Shown: positions 42,047 to 50,356, counted from the first letter of the stretch. The stretch is DNA of 64,000 nt from Sphingomonas sp. dw_22 (GCF_018449795.1 NZ_JAAVVE010000008.1:1-64000), one strand, 5' to 3'. A program made the numbers and translations. The notes: generated by a model from the letters alone, not told the origin.

Positions 42047-42382
42047 TCAGCGCCCCTGCATGTCGCGATGCTGCGGCGGCATCCGCACGGTCAGCCCGTC
42101 CAGCTCGGGCGTGAGCAGGATCTGGCAGGCGAGCCGGCTGGTGCGCGTCGCGCCCATCGCGAGATCGAGCATGTCCTCCTCCTCCTCGCTGGCCCGCGGC
42201 AGCCGCGCGAAATCCTCCGCCGCGACGATCACATGGCAGGTGGAGCAGGCCATCTGCCCCTCGCACGTGCCCTCCAGCGGCTGGCCGTCATTCTGCGCGA
42301 CTTCGAGCAGGCGATGGCCCTCCGGCGCCGCCACCTCATGAGTCTCATTCCCGTCGGCACTGACGAAGCGGACACGGATCAC
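42047..42382 (-). CDS. 2Fe-2S ferredoxin, adrenodoxin/Isc type
   Basis: The 111-residue product has the pattern C-x5-C-x2-C...C: Cys40, Cys46, Cys49 and Cys86 (GTCEGQMACSTC, RLACQI), typical of Isc-type ferredoxins. It begins with GTG at 42382, overlapping the upstream desulfurase stop (GTGA). It probably supplies electrons for Fe-S assembly with the adjacent desulfurases. Confidence 0.9.
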   Translation of the reverse strand: MIRVRFVSADGNETHEVAAPEGHRLLEVAQNDGQPLEGTCEGQMACSTCHVIVAAEDFARLPRASEEEEDMLDLAMGATRTSRLACQILLTPELDGLTVRMPPQHRDMQGR

Positions 42383-43470
42383 GCGGCGACCTTCTGCCCG
42401 CGCGCGGCGGCGGTGATGCGGTCGAGCGCGGTCATCAGTTCCTCTTCGGTGGTGTAGCGGCCAAAGCCGATACGGATGCTCGACTTGGCCTCGGCATCGC
42501 TCAGCCCGATCGCCCGCAGCACATGGCTGGGCCGCCCCGATCCGCTGGCGCAGGCGGAACCCGCCGAGAAGGCGATATCGCGCAGGTCGCTCATCAGCCG
42601 CGCAACATCCAGCCCCGCACGGCGGAGGTTGAGATTGCCGTGATAGCGCTCGCCCAGCGATCCATTGAGCGTCCAATCGGCGCCCATATGCTCCAGCGCG
42701 GCGCGGAAGAGCTGCTCGGCATGGGCATGGTCCGCCCCGAAGCGCTGCTTGGCGAGCAATGCCGCCGCGCCGAACCCGGCGCAGAGCGCCGGCGACAGCG
42801 TGCCCGATCGCCCCGCCGGCTCCTGCCCGCCGCCATGCAGCAGCGGCTCCAGCGTCACCCCGTCGCGGATCCAGAGGCCGCCCACGCCCTTCGGCCCATG
42901 GATCTTGTGCGCCGATACCGCGATCAGGTCGCAGCCATCGGGAATAAGTTCGCGGCCATAGCCCTGCACCGCGTCGCATAGGAACAGCGCCCCCGCCACA
43001 TGCGCCAGACGGGCGATCTCCTCGACCGGATGGATCACCCCGATCTCGTTGTTGACCAGCATCGCCGCGACCAGCCCCGTCCCCGGCACGATCGCCTCCC
43101 GCGCCGCCGCCATATCGGGCAGCCCGTCCGCTCCGACCGGCACCACGATCGCCTGCCGCCCCTTGCGCGCCTCGGCCTCCACCGTGTCGAGCACTGCGGC
43201 ATGCTCGGTCGCAAAGGTCACGATCGGGCCGGTGCTGCCCTTGATCGCCCAGTTGAGCGCCTCGGTCGCGCCGCCGGTGAAGGAGAAGGTGCCGCCGCCC
43301 GGCAGCAGGTCGGCGATCTGCTCGCGCGCCACCTCCACCGCCGCCCTGGCCGCGCGCCCGGCGGCATGGGCCGAATGCGGATTGGCATATTGGCTCTCCA
43401 GCCAGGGCAGCATCGCCGCCAGCGCCTCGGGGGCGAGCGGCGTCGTTGCCTGATAATCGAGATAGATCAT
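42379..43470 (-). CDS. Cysteine desulfurase 2 (IscS/NifS family)
   Basis: The 363-residue PLP enzyme converts cysteine to alanine and enzyme-bound persulfide. The PLP lysine is Lys189 (SAHKIHGPKG) and the persulfide cysteine is Cys307 (SAGSACASG). Its start overlaps the stop of the preceding desulfurase (ATGA). It is a diverged tandem duplicate of that gene, with both active sites intact. Confidence 0.92.
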   Translation of the reverse strand: MIYLDYQATTPLAPEALAAMLPWLESQYANPHSAHAAGRAARAAVEVAREQIADLLPGGGTFSFTGGATEALNWAIKGSTGPIVTFATEHAAVLDTVEAEARKGRQAIVVPVGADGLPDMAAAREAIVPGTGLVAAMLVNNEIGVIHPVEEIARLAHVAGALFLCDAVQGYGRELIPDGCDLIAVSAHKIHGPKGVGGLWIRDGVTLEPLLHGGGQEPAGRSGTLSPALCAGFGAAALLAKQRFGADHAHAEQLFRAALEHMGADWTLNGSLGERYHGNLNLRRAGLDVARLMSDLRDIAFSAGSACASGSGRPSHVLRAIGLSDAEAKSSIRIGFGRYTTEEELMTALDRITAAARGQKVAA

Positions 43471-44540
43471 GCCGCCCGCGCCTTCGCTTCGCCCGCGATC
43501 GTCCGCCACATTTCGGCGAAGCGATCCACTTCCGCCTCGCCGGTCGCCCGGCCGAAGCTGACCCGCACGACTTCGCGCAATTCCGGCTCCTTCCAGCCCA
43601 TCGCCGTCAGCACATGGCTCGGCCGCATGCTCCCGGAGGAACAGGCGCTTCCCGCCGACACCGAAATGCCGGAAAGATCGAACCGGATGAGCTGCGCCGC
43701 CGAGGAGACGCCCGGCATCCGATAGGCCCCGATCGCCGGTGTCCGCGCGCTCGCCTCCGCCACGACTTCCCCGCCGGCATCGCGGATCAGCCCGTCGAGC
43801 CGCGCCCGCAGCTCCGACAGCCGCCGCATATCCTCCGGGATCGCCACCGCCGCGGCATAGCCGAGCGCGCCCGGCAGATTCTCGGTCCCCGCGCGATAGC
43901 CCTTTTCCTGCCCGCCCATCGGCAGCAAAGTCGCGAAGTCCCGCACCAGCAGCGCCCCGATTCCCGGCGGCCCGCCGCGCTTGTGCGCCGATAGCGCGAC
44001 CAGATCGGCATGGCGGATCACCGCATCGTCGGCCCGCGCCGGCATCTGCGCCGCATCGATCAGCAGGATGCCGCCGGCCCCATGCACGATCGCCGCGATC
44101 TCCGCGATCGGCTGGCGCACCCCGGTCTCGCTGTTCGCCCATTGCACGCAGACCAGCGCCCGCGTCCCCGGCAGCGCCGCGCGCAGGGCATCGAGGTCCA
44201 CAATCCCGTCCGCCCCCACCGGCAGCACCGCCGCACCCTCGGAATGCCGCAGCACCGAATCATGCTCGACCGCCGTGATCAGACGCCGCTCCGCCATCGA
44301 TCGCGTCAGCGCCATATGGAGCGATTCGCTCGCCCCGCCGGTCAGCACCAGCTCGTGCGCCCAGCCGTAAGCCGCCGCGATTCGGCCCCGCGCCTCCTCC
44401 AGCGCCGCCCGCGCCGCGCGGCCCTCGGCATGCGGCGAGGAGGGGTTCGCCCAGTGGCGCATGCCCTCCGCAACGGCCGCCATCGCCGCGTCCAGCATCG
44501 GCGTAGTCGCTGCATGATCCAGATAGATGCGTGTCGCCAA
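43467..44540 (-). CDS. Cysteine desulfurase 1 (IscS/NifS family)
   Basis: The 357-residue PLP enzyme has Lys187 (LSAHKRGGPPG) and the loop cysteine Cys300 (SAGSACSSG). The frame opens with TTG at 44540 (MATRIYLDHAATT, the usual family start); GGA lies a few bases upstream. It heads the desulfurase-desulfurase-ferredoxin operon. Compared with its neighbour it has a distinct RGGPPG loop after the PLP lysine. Confidence 0.92.
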   Translation of the reverse strand: MATRIYLDHAATTPMLDAAMAAVAEGMRHWANPSSPHAEGRAARAALEEARGRIAAAYGWAHELVLTGGASESLHMALTRSMAERRLITAVEHDSVLRHSEGAAVLPVGADGIVDLDALRAALPGTRALVCVQWANSETGVRQPIAEIAAIVHGAGGILLIDAAQMPARADDAVIRHADLVALSAHKRGGPPGIGALLVRDFATLLPMGGQEKGYRAGTENLPGALGYAAAVAIPEDMRRLSELRARLDGLIRDAGGEVVAEASARTPAIGAYRMPGVSSAAQLIRFDLSGISVSAGSACSSGSMRPSHVLTAMGWKEPELREVVRVSFGRATGEAEVDRFAEMWRTIAGEAKARAA

Positions 44541-44551
44541 GTCCGTTCCAA

Positions 44552-44579
44552 TTGCGAAAGAAAGCGTGTTGCCTATATA
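44552..44579 (+). promoter_or_regulatory. Putative sigma-70 promoter of the alpha/beta hydrolase gene
   Basis: TTGCGA (44552-44557) and TATATA (44574-44579) are 16 bp apart in the divergent region between the desulfurase operon and the hydrolase gene. The symmetrical TATATA might also serve the minus strand. Confidence 0.4.
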
Positions 44580-44632
44580 GCGCCCAACTCCCCGCGCTCC
44601 ACATGCGCGATCCTTATTCAGCAGGACACGCC

Positions 44633-45289
44633 TTGCCCGAAGTTATTTTCCCCGGCCCCGAAGGACGTCTCGAAGGCCGTTTCGCCCCCGCACCGCGCCC
44701 GCGCGCGCCGGTCGCGATGATCCTCCATCCCCATCCCCAGGCGATGGGCACGATGAACAACCGCATCGTGCAGGAGCTTTACAAGACCTTCCAGCGCCGC
44801 GGCTTCGCGACGCTGCGCTTCAATTTCCGCGGCGTCGGCAAGAGCCAGGGCACGTTCGACAACGGCGTCGGCGAGCTCTCGGACGCCGCCTCCGCGCTCG
44901 ATTGGGTGCAGAGCTTCCATCCCGAAGCCTCGACCACCTGGATCGCCGGGGTCAGCTTCGGCGCGTGGATCGGCATGCAGCTCCTGATGCGCCGTCCGGA
45001 GATTCGCGGCTTCATCTCGGTCGCGCCGCCGGCGAACATGTACGACTTCACCTTCCTGGCGCCCTGCCCCAGTTCGGGCATCATCATCCAGGGCGAGGCG
45101 GACGAAGTCGTGACGCCCAGCGCGGTGCAGAAGCTGGTCGACAAGCTGCGCACCCAGAAGCACATCACGATCCATCACGATACGATCCCCGGCGCCAACC
45201 ATTTCTTCGAGCATGAGATGCCGGAGCTGATGGGCAGCGTGGACCGCTATCTCGACATGCGGCTGGACCCGAACTCGCCGATCCGGTGA
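44633..45289 (+). CDS. Alpha/beta hydrolase (COG2945-type)
   Basis: The 218-residue product starts PEVIFPGPEGRLEGRF after its initiator and has ILHPHPQAMGTMNN, FNFRGVGKSQG, the nucleophile motif GVSFGAWIG and the histidine in GANHFFEHE. The substrate is unknown. TTG at 44633 has AGGA at good spacing and gives the length usual for the family; ATG 44603 would add ten residues without a ribosome-binding site. It is divergent from the cysteine desulfurase operon. Confidence 0.82.
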   Translation: MPEVIFPGPEGRLEGRFAPAPRPRAPVAMILHPHPQAMGTMNNRIVQELYKTFQRRGFATLRFNFRGVGKSQGTFDNGVGELSDAASALDWVQSFHPEASTTWIAGVSFGAWIGMQLLMRRPEIRGFISVAPPANMYDFTFLAPCPSSGIIIQGEADEVVTPSAVQKLVDKLRTQKHITIHHDTIPGANHFFEHEMPELMGSVDRYLDMRLDPNSPIR

Positions 45290-45310
45290 GCTTTCGGCCT
45301 CGCTGAAACG

Positions 45311-45349
45311 AAAACGCCCTCCATCCGGCATGCGGATGGAGGGCGTTTT
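45311..45349. terminator. Perfect bidirectional terminator
   Basis: Seventeen-base arms (AAAACGCCCTCCATCCG and its exact complement) enclose a 5-base loop. The A and T ends provide a T run on either strand, fitting termination of both the hydrolase gene and the convergent DUF2093 gene. Confidence 0.88.
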
Positions 45350-45400
45350 AATCTTCTTCGGCCGGGGTGACGGATAGAGGCGCAGCCGGCGCCGATCCCG

Positions 45401-45619
45401 CTAACGCTTCGCCAGATTCCGCGCACCACCGGCAAGCATCGCGGCGGTCGCTTCCTCGGCGCTCCGATAGGCTTCCTGAAATTCGGCGCTCCAATATTTG
45501 AGCTCGTCGAGCGGGATTCGCTCGCCGCTCACCGCGCAGAGCACATAGGTTCCGGCGCGCAGCACCGTATAATCGGGAGTATCGTAGCGGATTTCCGCAA
45601 GTCTGCCTGAGTCGAGCAT
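45401..45619 (-). CDS. DUF2093-domain protein
   Basis: The 72-residue product contains the DUF2093 pattern IRYDTPDYTVLRAGTYVLCAV and SGERIPLDELKYWS, followed by a helix EFQEAYRSAEEATAAM. The family is small, cytoplasmic and alphaproteobacterial with no known role. The ATG at 45619 is the only reasonable start. Confidence 0.8.
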   Translation of the reverse strand: MLDSGRLAEIRYDTPDYTVLRAGTYVLCAVSGERIPLDELKYWSAEFQEAYRSAEEATAAMLAGGARNLAKR

Positions 45620-45666
45620 CCCGACTTTCTAGCGGCAGAGCCCGCGCAGTCCAGTTCGGTGCTACC

Positions 45667-46503
45667 CTATACGGCGGCCAGCACGCCCGGCCCGAACCAT
45701 TCGCGCATCTGCGAGAGATAGGTTTCCTCCGACGTCGTCCAGCGCAGCTCGGCGAGCGCCTCGCTGTCCGGGCCGGCCGGATAGCGCAGCCGATCGCTCG
45801 GATCGGTCGCGGCGGCGAACGCGGCCTCGGCGATCTGCCGCTCGGTCGCATAGCCGAACGGATAGTCCCCCAATTTCGCGAACAATTGCGCGGCATAGGC
45901 CTGATAGGGCTCGGAAAGCAGCCCGGCCATCCGCTCCGCGCCATTGGCCGCGAAGCTTGTCGTCGGTGCCAGCCCCGGCTCCACCAGCCGCGCCCGCACG
46001 CCGACATTGCTCAGCTCGTAATCGAGCGATTCGGTGAACGCCTCGATCGCCGCCTTGCTGGCGCAATAGGGCGCGACCAGCGGCATCGGCGCGATCCCCG
46101 CCGAGGAAGTGAAGTTGACGATGATCCCCGAACCGCGTGCCCGCATGTACGGGATGATCGCCTGGCACACCGCCATCACGCCGAAGGTGTTGGTCTCGAA
46201 GACTTCGCGGATGGTCTCGGCCGGGGTGATCTCGAACGCGGAGAACAGACCGATCCCCGCATTGTTCACCACCACGTCGATCGCGCCGAACGCGGCCATA
46301 GCCTCGTCGATCGCGCGCGCGATGCTTGCGGAATCGGTGACGTCGAGCCCGACGACGCGCACCTGATCGCCGGCCCTGTCGAACAGTTCGGGCTGGGGCC
46401 GCCGCATCGTCGCCACCACGTTCCAGCCGCGTTCGAGGAACAGCTCGGCAGTCGCCTTGCCATAGCCCGAGGAAGTTCCCGTAATCAGTATCGTCTGCGT
46501 CAT
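45667..46503 (-). CDS. Short-chain dehydrogenase/reductase
   Basis: The 278-residue product has the NAD(P)-binding motif TGTSSGYG near residue 8, NNAG, the catalytic serine in VNFTSSAG and the YCASK tyrosine-lysine pair. The substrate is unknown. AGGAG precedes the ATG at 46503. It is divergent from an AraC-type regulator that is the likely controller. Confidence 0.88.
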   Translation of the reverse strand: MTQTILITGTSSGYGKATAELFLERGWNVVATMRRPQPELFDRAGDQVRVVGLDVTDSASIARAIDEAMAAFGAIDVVVNNAGIGLFSAFEITPAETIREVFETNTFGVMAVCQAIIPYMRARGSGIIVNFTSSAGIAPMPLVAPYCASKAAIEAFTESLDYELSNVGVRARLVEPGLAPTTSFAANGAERMAGLLSEPYQAYAAQLFAKLGDYPFGYATERQIAEAAFAAATDPSDRLRYPAGPDSEALAELRWTTSEETYLSQMREWFGPGVLAAV

Positions 46504-46545
46504 GTCGCTTCTCCTTCGTAGGAAGTCTCTAGCCACGCACATCCC

Positions 46546-46566
46546 GATGATACATAATGCATCATC
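46546..46566. promoter_or_regulatory. Inverted repeat in the SDR/AraC divergent spacer
   Basis: GATGAT-N9-ATCATC lies between the two divergent genes and is a plausible binding site for the AraC-type regulator. Evidence is position and symmetry only. Confidence 0.3.
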
Positions 46567-46591
46567 TGCAATTCATGCTCGATCGTCTGAA

Positions 46592-47515
46592 ATGGATCCC
46601 CTCGCCTCCGTCATCGACCTGCTGCGCCCGCGCACCCTGCTCTCGAAGCGCATCAGCGGCGCGGGGCGCTGGGGCGTGCGCTACGACGCCTATCGCGATC
46701 CGAGCTTCTGCCTCATGCTCGTCGGCGCCTGCTGGCTAACCGTCGAGGGCGCCGCCCCGCTGCGGCTTGCGGCCGGCGATTTCCTGCTGATGCCGGCGAC
46801 GCCCGCCTTCGCGCTGACCAGCGATCGGGACATGGCGAAGGAGAAGCTGCCCCTCGGGCCGGATTCGACGGGGCTTCGCGAGCTTCGGCACGGCGATCCC
46901 GATGGCGAGGCTCCGGTGCGCATGATCGGAGGCTTTTTCCGCTTCGATGCCGGCAATGCCGCGCTCCTGCTCGATCTGCTGCCCGCCACGATCCATATCC
47001 GCTCCTCCGATCCCGGCGCCGACCGGCTACGCCAGATCGTGCGCCTCATCAGCGACGAGGTGGACGGCGACGCGCCCGGGCGCGATCCCATTCTGGAGCG
47101 CCTCGCCGAAGTCCTGCTGATCGAGGCGCTGCGCTGGCGCCCCGGCGAGCGCGACCTGCATCCCCATGGTCTACTCGCCGGCCTTGCCGACGCGCAGGTC
47201 GCCGTCGCGCTGCGGCGGATGCACGGGGACGTCGCCTATCCCTGGACGATCGTCGAGCTCGCGCGCGACGCGGGCATGTCGCGCGCGAGCTTTGCCGAGC
47301 GGTTCGCCCGGACGGTCGGCATGCCGCCGATGCAGTATCTGCTACGCTGGCGCATGGCGCTTGCCCGGGACATGCTGCGCCATCGCTCCGGACAGCTCGA
47401 ACAGGTCGCCGCGGCGATCGGCTATCAGTCGGCAAGCGCCTTCAGCACCGCCTTCAGCCGCCACATGGGCATGCCGCCCAGCGCCTTCGCGCGGATACCC
47501 GCAATGGAGGGATAG
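46592..47515 (+). CDS. AraC-family transcriptional regulator with cupin domain
   Basis: The 307-residue product has an N-terminal cupin-like sensing domain of the AraC-type-regulator N-terminal family (LRLAAGDFLLMPATPAFAL) and a C-terminal pair of helix-turn-helix motifs (ARDAGMSRASFAERFARTVG and AAAIGYQSASAFSTAFSRHM). Start at ATG 46592 follows family length; an in-frame ATG at 46502 would overlap the SDR start. Divergence from the SDR gene suggests it activates that gene. Confidence 0.87.
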   Translation: MDPLASVIDLLRPRTLLSKRISGAGRWGVRYDAYRDPSFCLMLVGACWLTVEGAAPLRLAAGDFLLMPATPAFALTSDRDMAKEKLPLGPDSTGLRELRHGDPDGEAPVRMIGGFFRFDAGNAALLLDLLPATIHIRSSDPGADRLRQIVRLISDEVDGDAPGRDPILERLAEVLLIEALRWRPGERDLHPHGLLAGLADAQVAVALRRMHGDVAYPWTIVELARDAGMSRASFAERFARTVGMPPMQYLLRWRMALARDMLRHRSGQLEQVAAAIGYQSASAFSTAFSRHMGMPPSAFARIPAMEG

Positions 47516-47535
47516 CGACGCCTCTTATCCCCCTC

Positions 47536-47643
47536 GTCACCCCGGCCGAAGTGCCGGGGTCCACCGGGATGCTGGGAGAGCCGCTTGAGCTTCGAGGGGC
47601 TCTCTTGAGGATGAGTGGCCCCCGGCACTTCGGCCGGGGTGAC
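47536..47643. repeat. 108-bp nested-palindrome repeat, family B copy 2
   Basis: Same length and arms as the copy at 19598-19705: GTCACCCCGGCCGAAGTG at the left and its complement at the right, with inner GGGAGAGC/GCTCTC hairpin. It lies 20 bp after the AraC gene stop. Confidence 0.85.
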
Positions 47644-47664
47644 GGATGAGAGGCGTGCGCTCGC

Positions 47665-47835
47665 CTAAACCGTCCAGACCAGCACATTGCCGAGCAGCAC
47701 CACGGCAGCGACGATCATCAGCACGCCCTTCTGCCGCTCGCCCCTGCGCCACGTCGTCACCCCGCCCCAGACGAGCGCGCCCGTGGCGATCACCGCGATG
47801 CTGAGCATCAGCGCATTGATCCGGGGATCGAACAT
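47665..47835 (-). CDS. Small two-TM membrane protein
   Basis: The 56-residue product has two hydrophobic segments (INALMLSIAVIATGALVWGG and GVLMIVAAVVLLGNVLVWTV) joined by a short basic loop (RRGERQK). The ATG overlaps the stop of the preceding gene (TGATG). I do not recognise a family. Confidence 0.65.
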   Translation of the reverse strand: MFDPRINALMLSIAVIATGALVWGGVTTWRRGERQKGVLMIVAAVVLLGNVLVWTV

Positions 47836-48017
47836 CACAACAGCCGGCTGATGCCGTAGACAAGCGCCGCGATCGCCAGCCCCGCTCCCGCGAAATAGGC
47901 GATCGCGCGCGGATCGCGGCGATAGACCATCATCAGGAAGCCGAAGATGATGTAGCCGAGCGGCCGCAGCACGAAGCTGAGGGCATTGGCCGCCACCGCG
48001 CCGAATCGATTCGCCAT
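47835..48017 (-). CDS. Small two-TM membrane protein
   Basis: The 60-residue product MANRFGAVAANALSFVLRPL.. has two hydrophobic segments separated by a basic YRRDPR loop. It is 2 bp downstream of the threonine-dehydratase-like gene and overlaps the next small gene by one base, forming a three-gene unit. No family recognised. Confidence 0.65.
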   Translation of the reverse strand: MANRFGAVAANALSFVLRPLGYIIFGFLMMVYRRDPRAIAYFAGAGLAIAALVYGISRLL

Positions 48018-48019
48018 CC

Positions 48020-49003
48020 CTAGTCCCTGGATCCCAACACCCGTGCATAGGCGTCCGGATCGGCATTGCCCCCGGAAAGGATCACCAGCAAGCCCGGTTC
48101 GGGATCGACCTTGCCCGCAAGCACCGCCGCGAGCCCCACCGCGCCGCCCGGCTCGACCACGACCCTGAGCCGCGCCGCCGCCCAGCGCTGCGCGTCGCGT
48201 ATCTCCGCCTCGCTCACCGCAACGCCCGTAGCCCCGCGCCGCGAGAGCACGTCGAAGGTGAGCGGAGAAACCTCCTTCGTCTGCAACGCATCGCAGGCCG
48301 TGGGCGGCGGATTGTCGCCCACCGGCTCGATCCACCCCGCCTCCAGGCTGCGGCGCATGTCGTCCCAGCCCTCGGGCTCGGCCACGGTGATCTGCGCATC
48401 GGGAAGCGCCAGCGTGATACCCGCCGCCAGCCCGCCGCCGCCGCACGGGATCACCACCCGCGCCGGATCGGGCAGCTTCATCTCCACCATCTGGGTCATC
48501 GCCTCGATACCGGCGCTGCCCTGCCCCTCGATGATCCAGGGATCGTCGAAGCTCGGCACCAGCACGGCGCCGCGGGCATGGGCCAGATGCGCGGCGATCT
48601 TCTCGCGGCTCTCGGTCGCGCGGTCGTAGCGGACCACTTCGGCGCCCATCGCCATCGTCGCCTCGATCTTCACCCGGGGTGCATCGGCGGGCATCACGAT
48701 CACCGCGGGAATGCCGATTCGCTTCGCCGCCCAGGCGATTCCCTGCGCATGGTTGCCCGAGGAATAGGCCACCACCCCTTTCTCGCGCGCCTCCGCATCC
48801 AATGCGGTGAGCCGATGCCAGGCGCCACGGATCTTGAAGGCGCCGATCGGCTGCAGATTCTCGGCCTTGAAGCAGACCGGAACCCCGCGAATTTCTGCTG
48901 TAAATAGAGGTGTTTGCGGCAGGATCGCTGCAATCTTTGCCGCAGCATCCCGCACCCCTGCCCGCGTCGGTTGTCGCACAATTGTCACTTTCCACCCCGC
49001 CAT
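48020..49003 (-). CDS. Threonine dehydratase-like PLP enzyme (serine/threonine dehydratase family)
   Basis: The 327-residue fold-type II PLP protein has the PLP lysine Lys57 (GAFKIRGA), SSGNHAQG, and the phosphate-binding glycine loop PCGGGGLAAG. It lacks the regulatory C-terminal domain of biosynthetic IlvA, so a catabolic or racemase-type activity on L-threonine or L-serine is possible. ATG 49003 is used; a GTG at 48988 with GGGG upstream is an alternative. Confidence 0.82.
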   Translation of the reverse strand: MAGWKVTIVRQPTRAGVRDAAAKIAAILPQTPLFTAEIRGVPVCFKAENLQPIGAFKIRGAWHRLTALDAEAREKGVVAYSSGNHAQGIAWAAKRIGIPAVIVMPADAPRVKIEATMAMGAEVVRYDRATESREKIAAHLAHARGAVLVPSFDDPWIIEGQGSAGIEAMTQMVEMKLPDPARVVIPCGGGGLAAGITLALPDAQITVAEPEGWDDMRRSLEAGWIEPVGDNPPPTACDALQTKEVSPLTFDVLSRRGATGVAVSEAEIRDAQRWAAARLRVVVEPGGAVGLAAVLAGKVDPEPGLLVILSGGNADPDAYARVLGSRD

Positions 49004-49026
49004 GAAATTCCAGACCCGAGAATCAC

Positions 49027-49055
49027 TTTACACACCCCCCACTCGTCCTTATGTG
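49027..49055 (+). promoter_or_regulatory. Putative promoter of the ornithine decarboxylase gene
   Basis: TTTACA (49027-49032) and TATGTG (49050-49055) are 17 bp apart, predicting a transcript start near 49062 and an untranslated leader of roughly 75-80 nt that matches the structured region described next. Confidence 0.45.
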
Positions 49056-49072
49056 CCGCCTTCCGCTGCCCC

Positions 49073-49138
49073 ATGGGACTTCCAACCGCAAGGCAGCTTT
49101 CGTCAATGTTTGCCGCAAGGCATTTGGAGGTCCCTTGA
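49073..49138 (+). CDS. Possible 21-residue leader peptide (uORF)
   Basis: ATG at 49073 opens a frame with product MGLPTARQLSSMFAARHLEV plus a final proline, ending in TGA one base before the TTG start of the decarboxylase. No ribosome-binding site is obvious, so it may be only a chance frame, but its close fit to the structured leader suggests a role in translational control as for the SpeF leader peptide of enterobacteria. Confidence 0.3.
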   Translation: MGLPTARQLSSMFAARHLEVP

Positions 49139-49139
49139 G
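49073..49139 (+). promoter_or_regulatory. Structured leader of the ornithine decarboxylase gene (speF-type motif candidate)
   Basis: GGGACTTCC (49075-49083) pairs with GGAGGTCCC (49126-49134) in nine base pairs including one G-U, closing off the Shine-Dalgarno GGAGG. Inside, the decamer CCGCAAGGCA occurs twice (49086-49095, 49113-49122), each able to form a CC-GCAA-GG mini-hairpin. The leader also contains a 21-codon frame. A conserved alphaproteobacterial leader named speF is known upstream of ODC genes (recalled as Rfam RF00518); whether this is it needs a covariance search. Confidence 0.6.
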
Positions 49140-50330
49140 TTGCACAAGCATCATAGCGCGCTGGGGTTAGCTGCTACCCTTCGTCCGGTTCAGCCGGTCA
49201 CGCTCGTTCGCCCGCACGCCGCATCGCGGGCTGCCCGTTTCTTCGCAGAGAAGTTTCCGGGCCGCTCGATGTATGCGGTGAAGGCGAACCCTTCTCCCGA
49301 GCTCCTGCAGATCCTGTGGGATAGCGGAATCACGCATTACGACGTCGCCTCGATCGCCGAGGTGCGGCTGGTCTCGTCGACCCTGCCCGAAGCCACCTTG
49401 TGCTTCATGCACCCGGTCAAGGCCCAGGAGGCCATCGCCGAGGCGTATTTCGAGCATGGCGTCCGCGTGTTCAGCCTCGACAGCCTCGAAGAGCTCGACA
49501 AGATCGTCCGCGGCACCAAGGGCGCGACCGACCTGACGCTCTGCGTGCGCCTGCGCGTCTCTTCGGATCATTCGAAGCTCAGCCTCGCGTCGAAGTTCGG
49601 CGCCGGCCCGGGCGAGACGAAGCCGCTGCTGATGGCCGCCCGCCAGGTCGCCGATGCCCTGGGCATCTGCTTCCATGTCGGCAGCCAGGCGATGTCGCCC
49701 GAAGCCTATGCGAACGCGATGGAGCGCGTCCGCATCGCGATCGTCGAGGCCGGCGTCACCGTCGACGTGATCGACGTGGGCGGCGGATTCCCCTCGTCCT
49801 ATCCGGGCATGGAGCCGCCGCCGCTCGAGCGCTATTTCGCGACGATCCACCGCGCGTTCGAGAGCCTGCCGGTCTCCTATTCGGCCGAGCTCTGGGCCGA
49901 GCCGGGCCGCGCGCTGTGCGCCGAGTACAGCTCGCTGATCGTGCGCGTCGAGCGGCGCCGCGGCTCCGAGCTCTACATCAACGACGGCGCCTATGGCGCG
50001 CTGTTCGATGCGGCGCATATCGGCTGGCGCTTCCCGGTCGAGCTCCTGCGCGAGCCGGAATCGAACGCCCGCGACGTGGAGTTCAGCTTCTACGGCCCGA
50101 CCTGCGACGATATGGATCACATGGCAGGTCCGTTCCTGCTGCCCGCCGACGTCCAGGCGGGGGACTATATCGAGATCGGCATGCTCGGCGCCTATGGCTC
50201 GGCGATGCGGACCGCGTTCAACGGCTTCGGATCGGACCAGACCGTGATCGTCGACGACGAGCCGATGACTTCGCTCTATGTCGCCGCCGACGAGGAACGG
50301 GCGCTGCCCTCGAACGTCGTAAAGCTGTAA
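49140..50330 (+). CDS. Ornithine decarboxylase (alanine-racemase-fold PLP type)
   Basis: The 396-residue fold-type III PLP enzyme makes putrescine from ornithine. The PLP lysine is Lys48 (MYAVKANPSPELLQ); VGGGFPSSYPG, AEPGRALCAE and the cysteine loop GPTCDDMDHM are the decarboxylase signatures. ATG 49002 would give 442 residues with an N-terminus unlike the family; TTG 49140, preceded by GGAGG, starts at the conserved HKHHSAL region. It is followed by the deoxyhypusine-synthase-like gene. Confidence 0.88.
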   Translation: MHKHHSALGLAATLRPVQPVTLVRPHAASRAARFFAEKFPGRSMYAVKANPSPELLQILWDSGITHYDVASIAEVRLVSSTLPEATLCFMHPVKAQEAIAEAYFEHGVRVFSLDSLEELDKIVRGTKGATDLTLCVRLRVSSDHSKLSLASKFGAGPGETKPLLMAARQVADALGICFHVGSQAMSPEAYANAMERVRIAIVEAGVTVDVIDVGGGFPSSYPGMEPPPLERYFATIHRAFESLPVSYSAELWAEPGRALCAEYSSLIVRVERRRGSELYINDGAYGALFDAAHIGWRFPVELLREPESNARDVEFSFYGPTCDDMDHMAGPFLLPADVQAGDYIEIGMLGAYGSAMRTAFNGFGSDQTVIVDDEPMTSLYVAADEERALPSNVVKL

Positions 50331-50356
50331 TAGGCAAGACCTAACAATCCTTCTCC

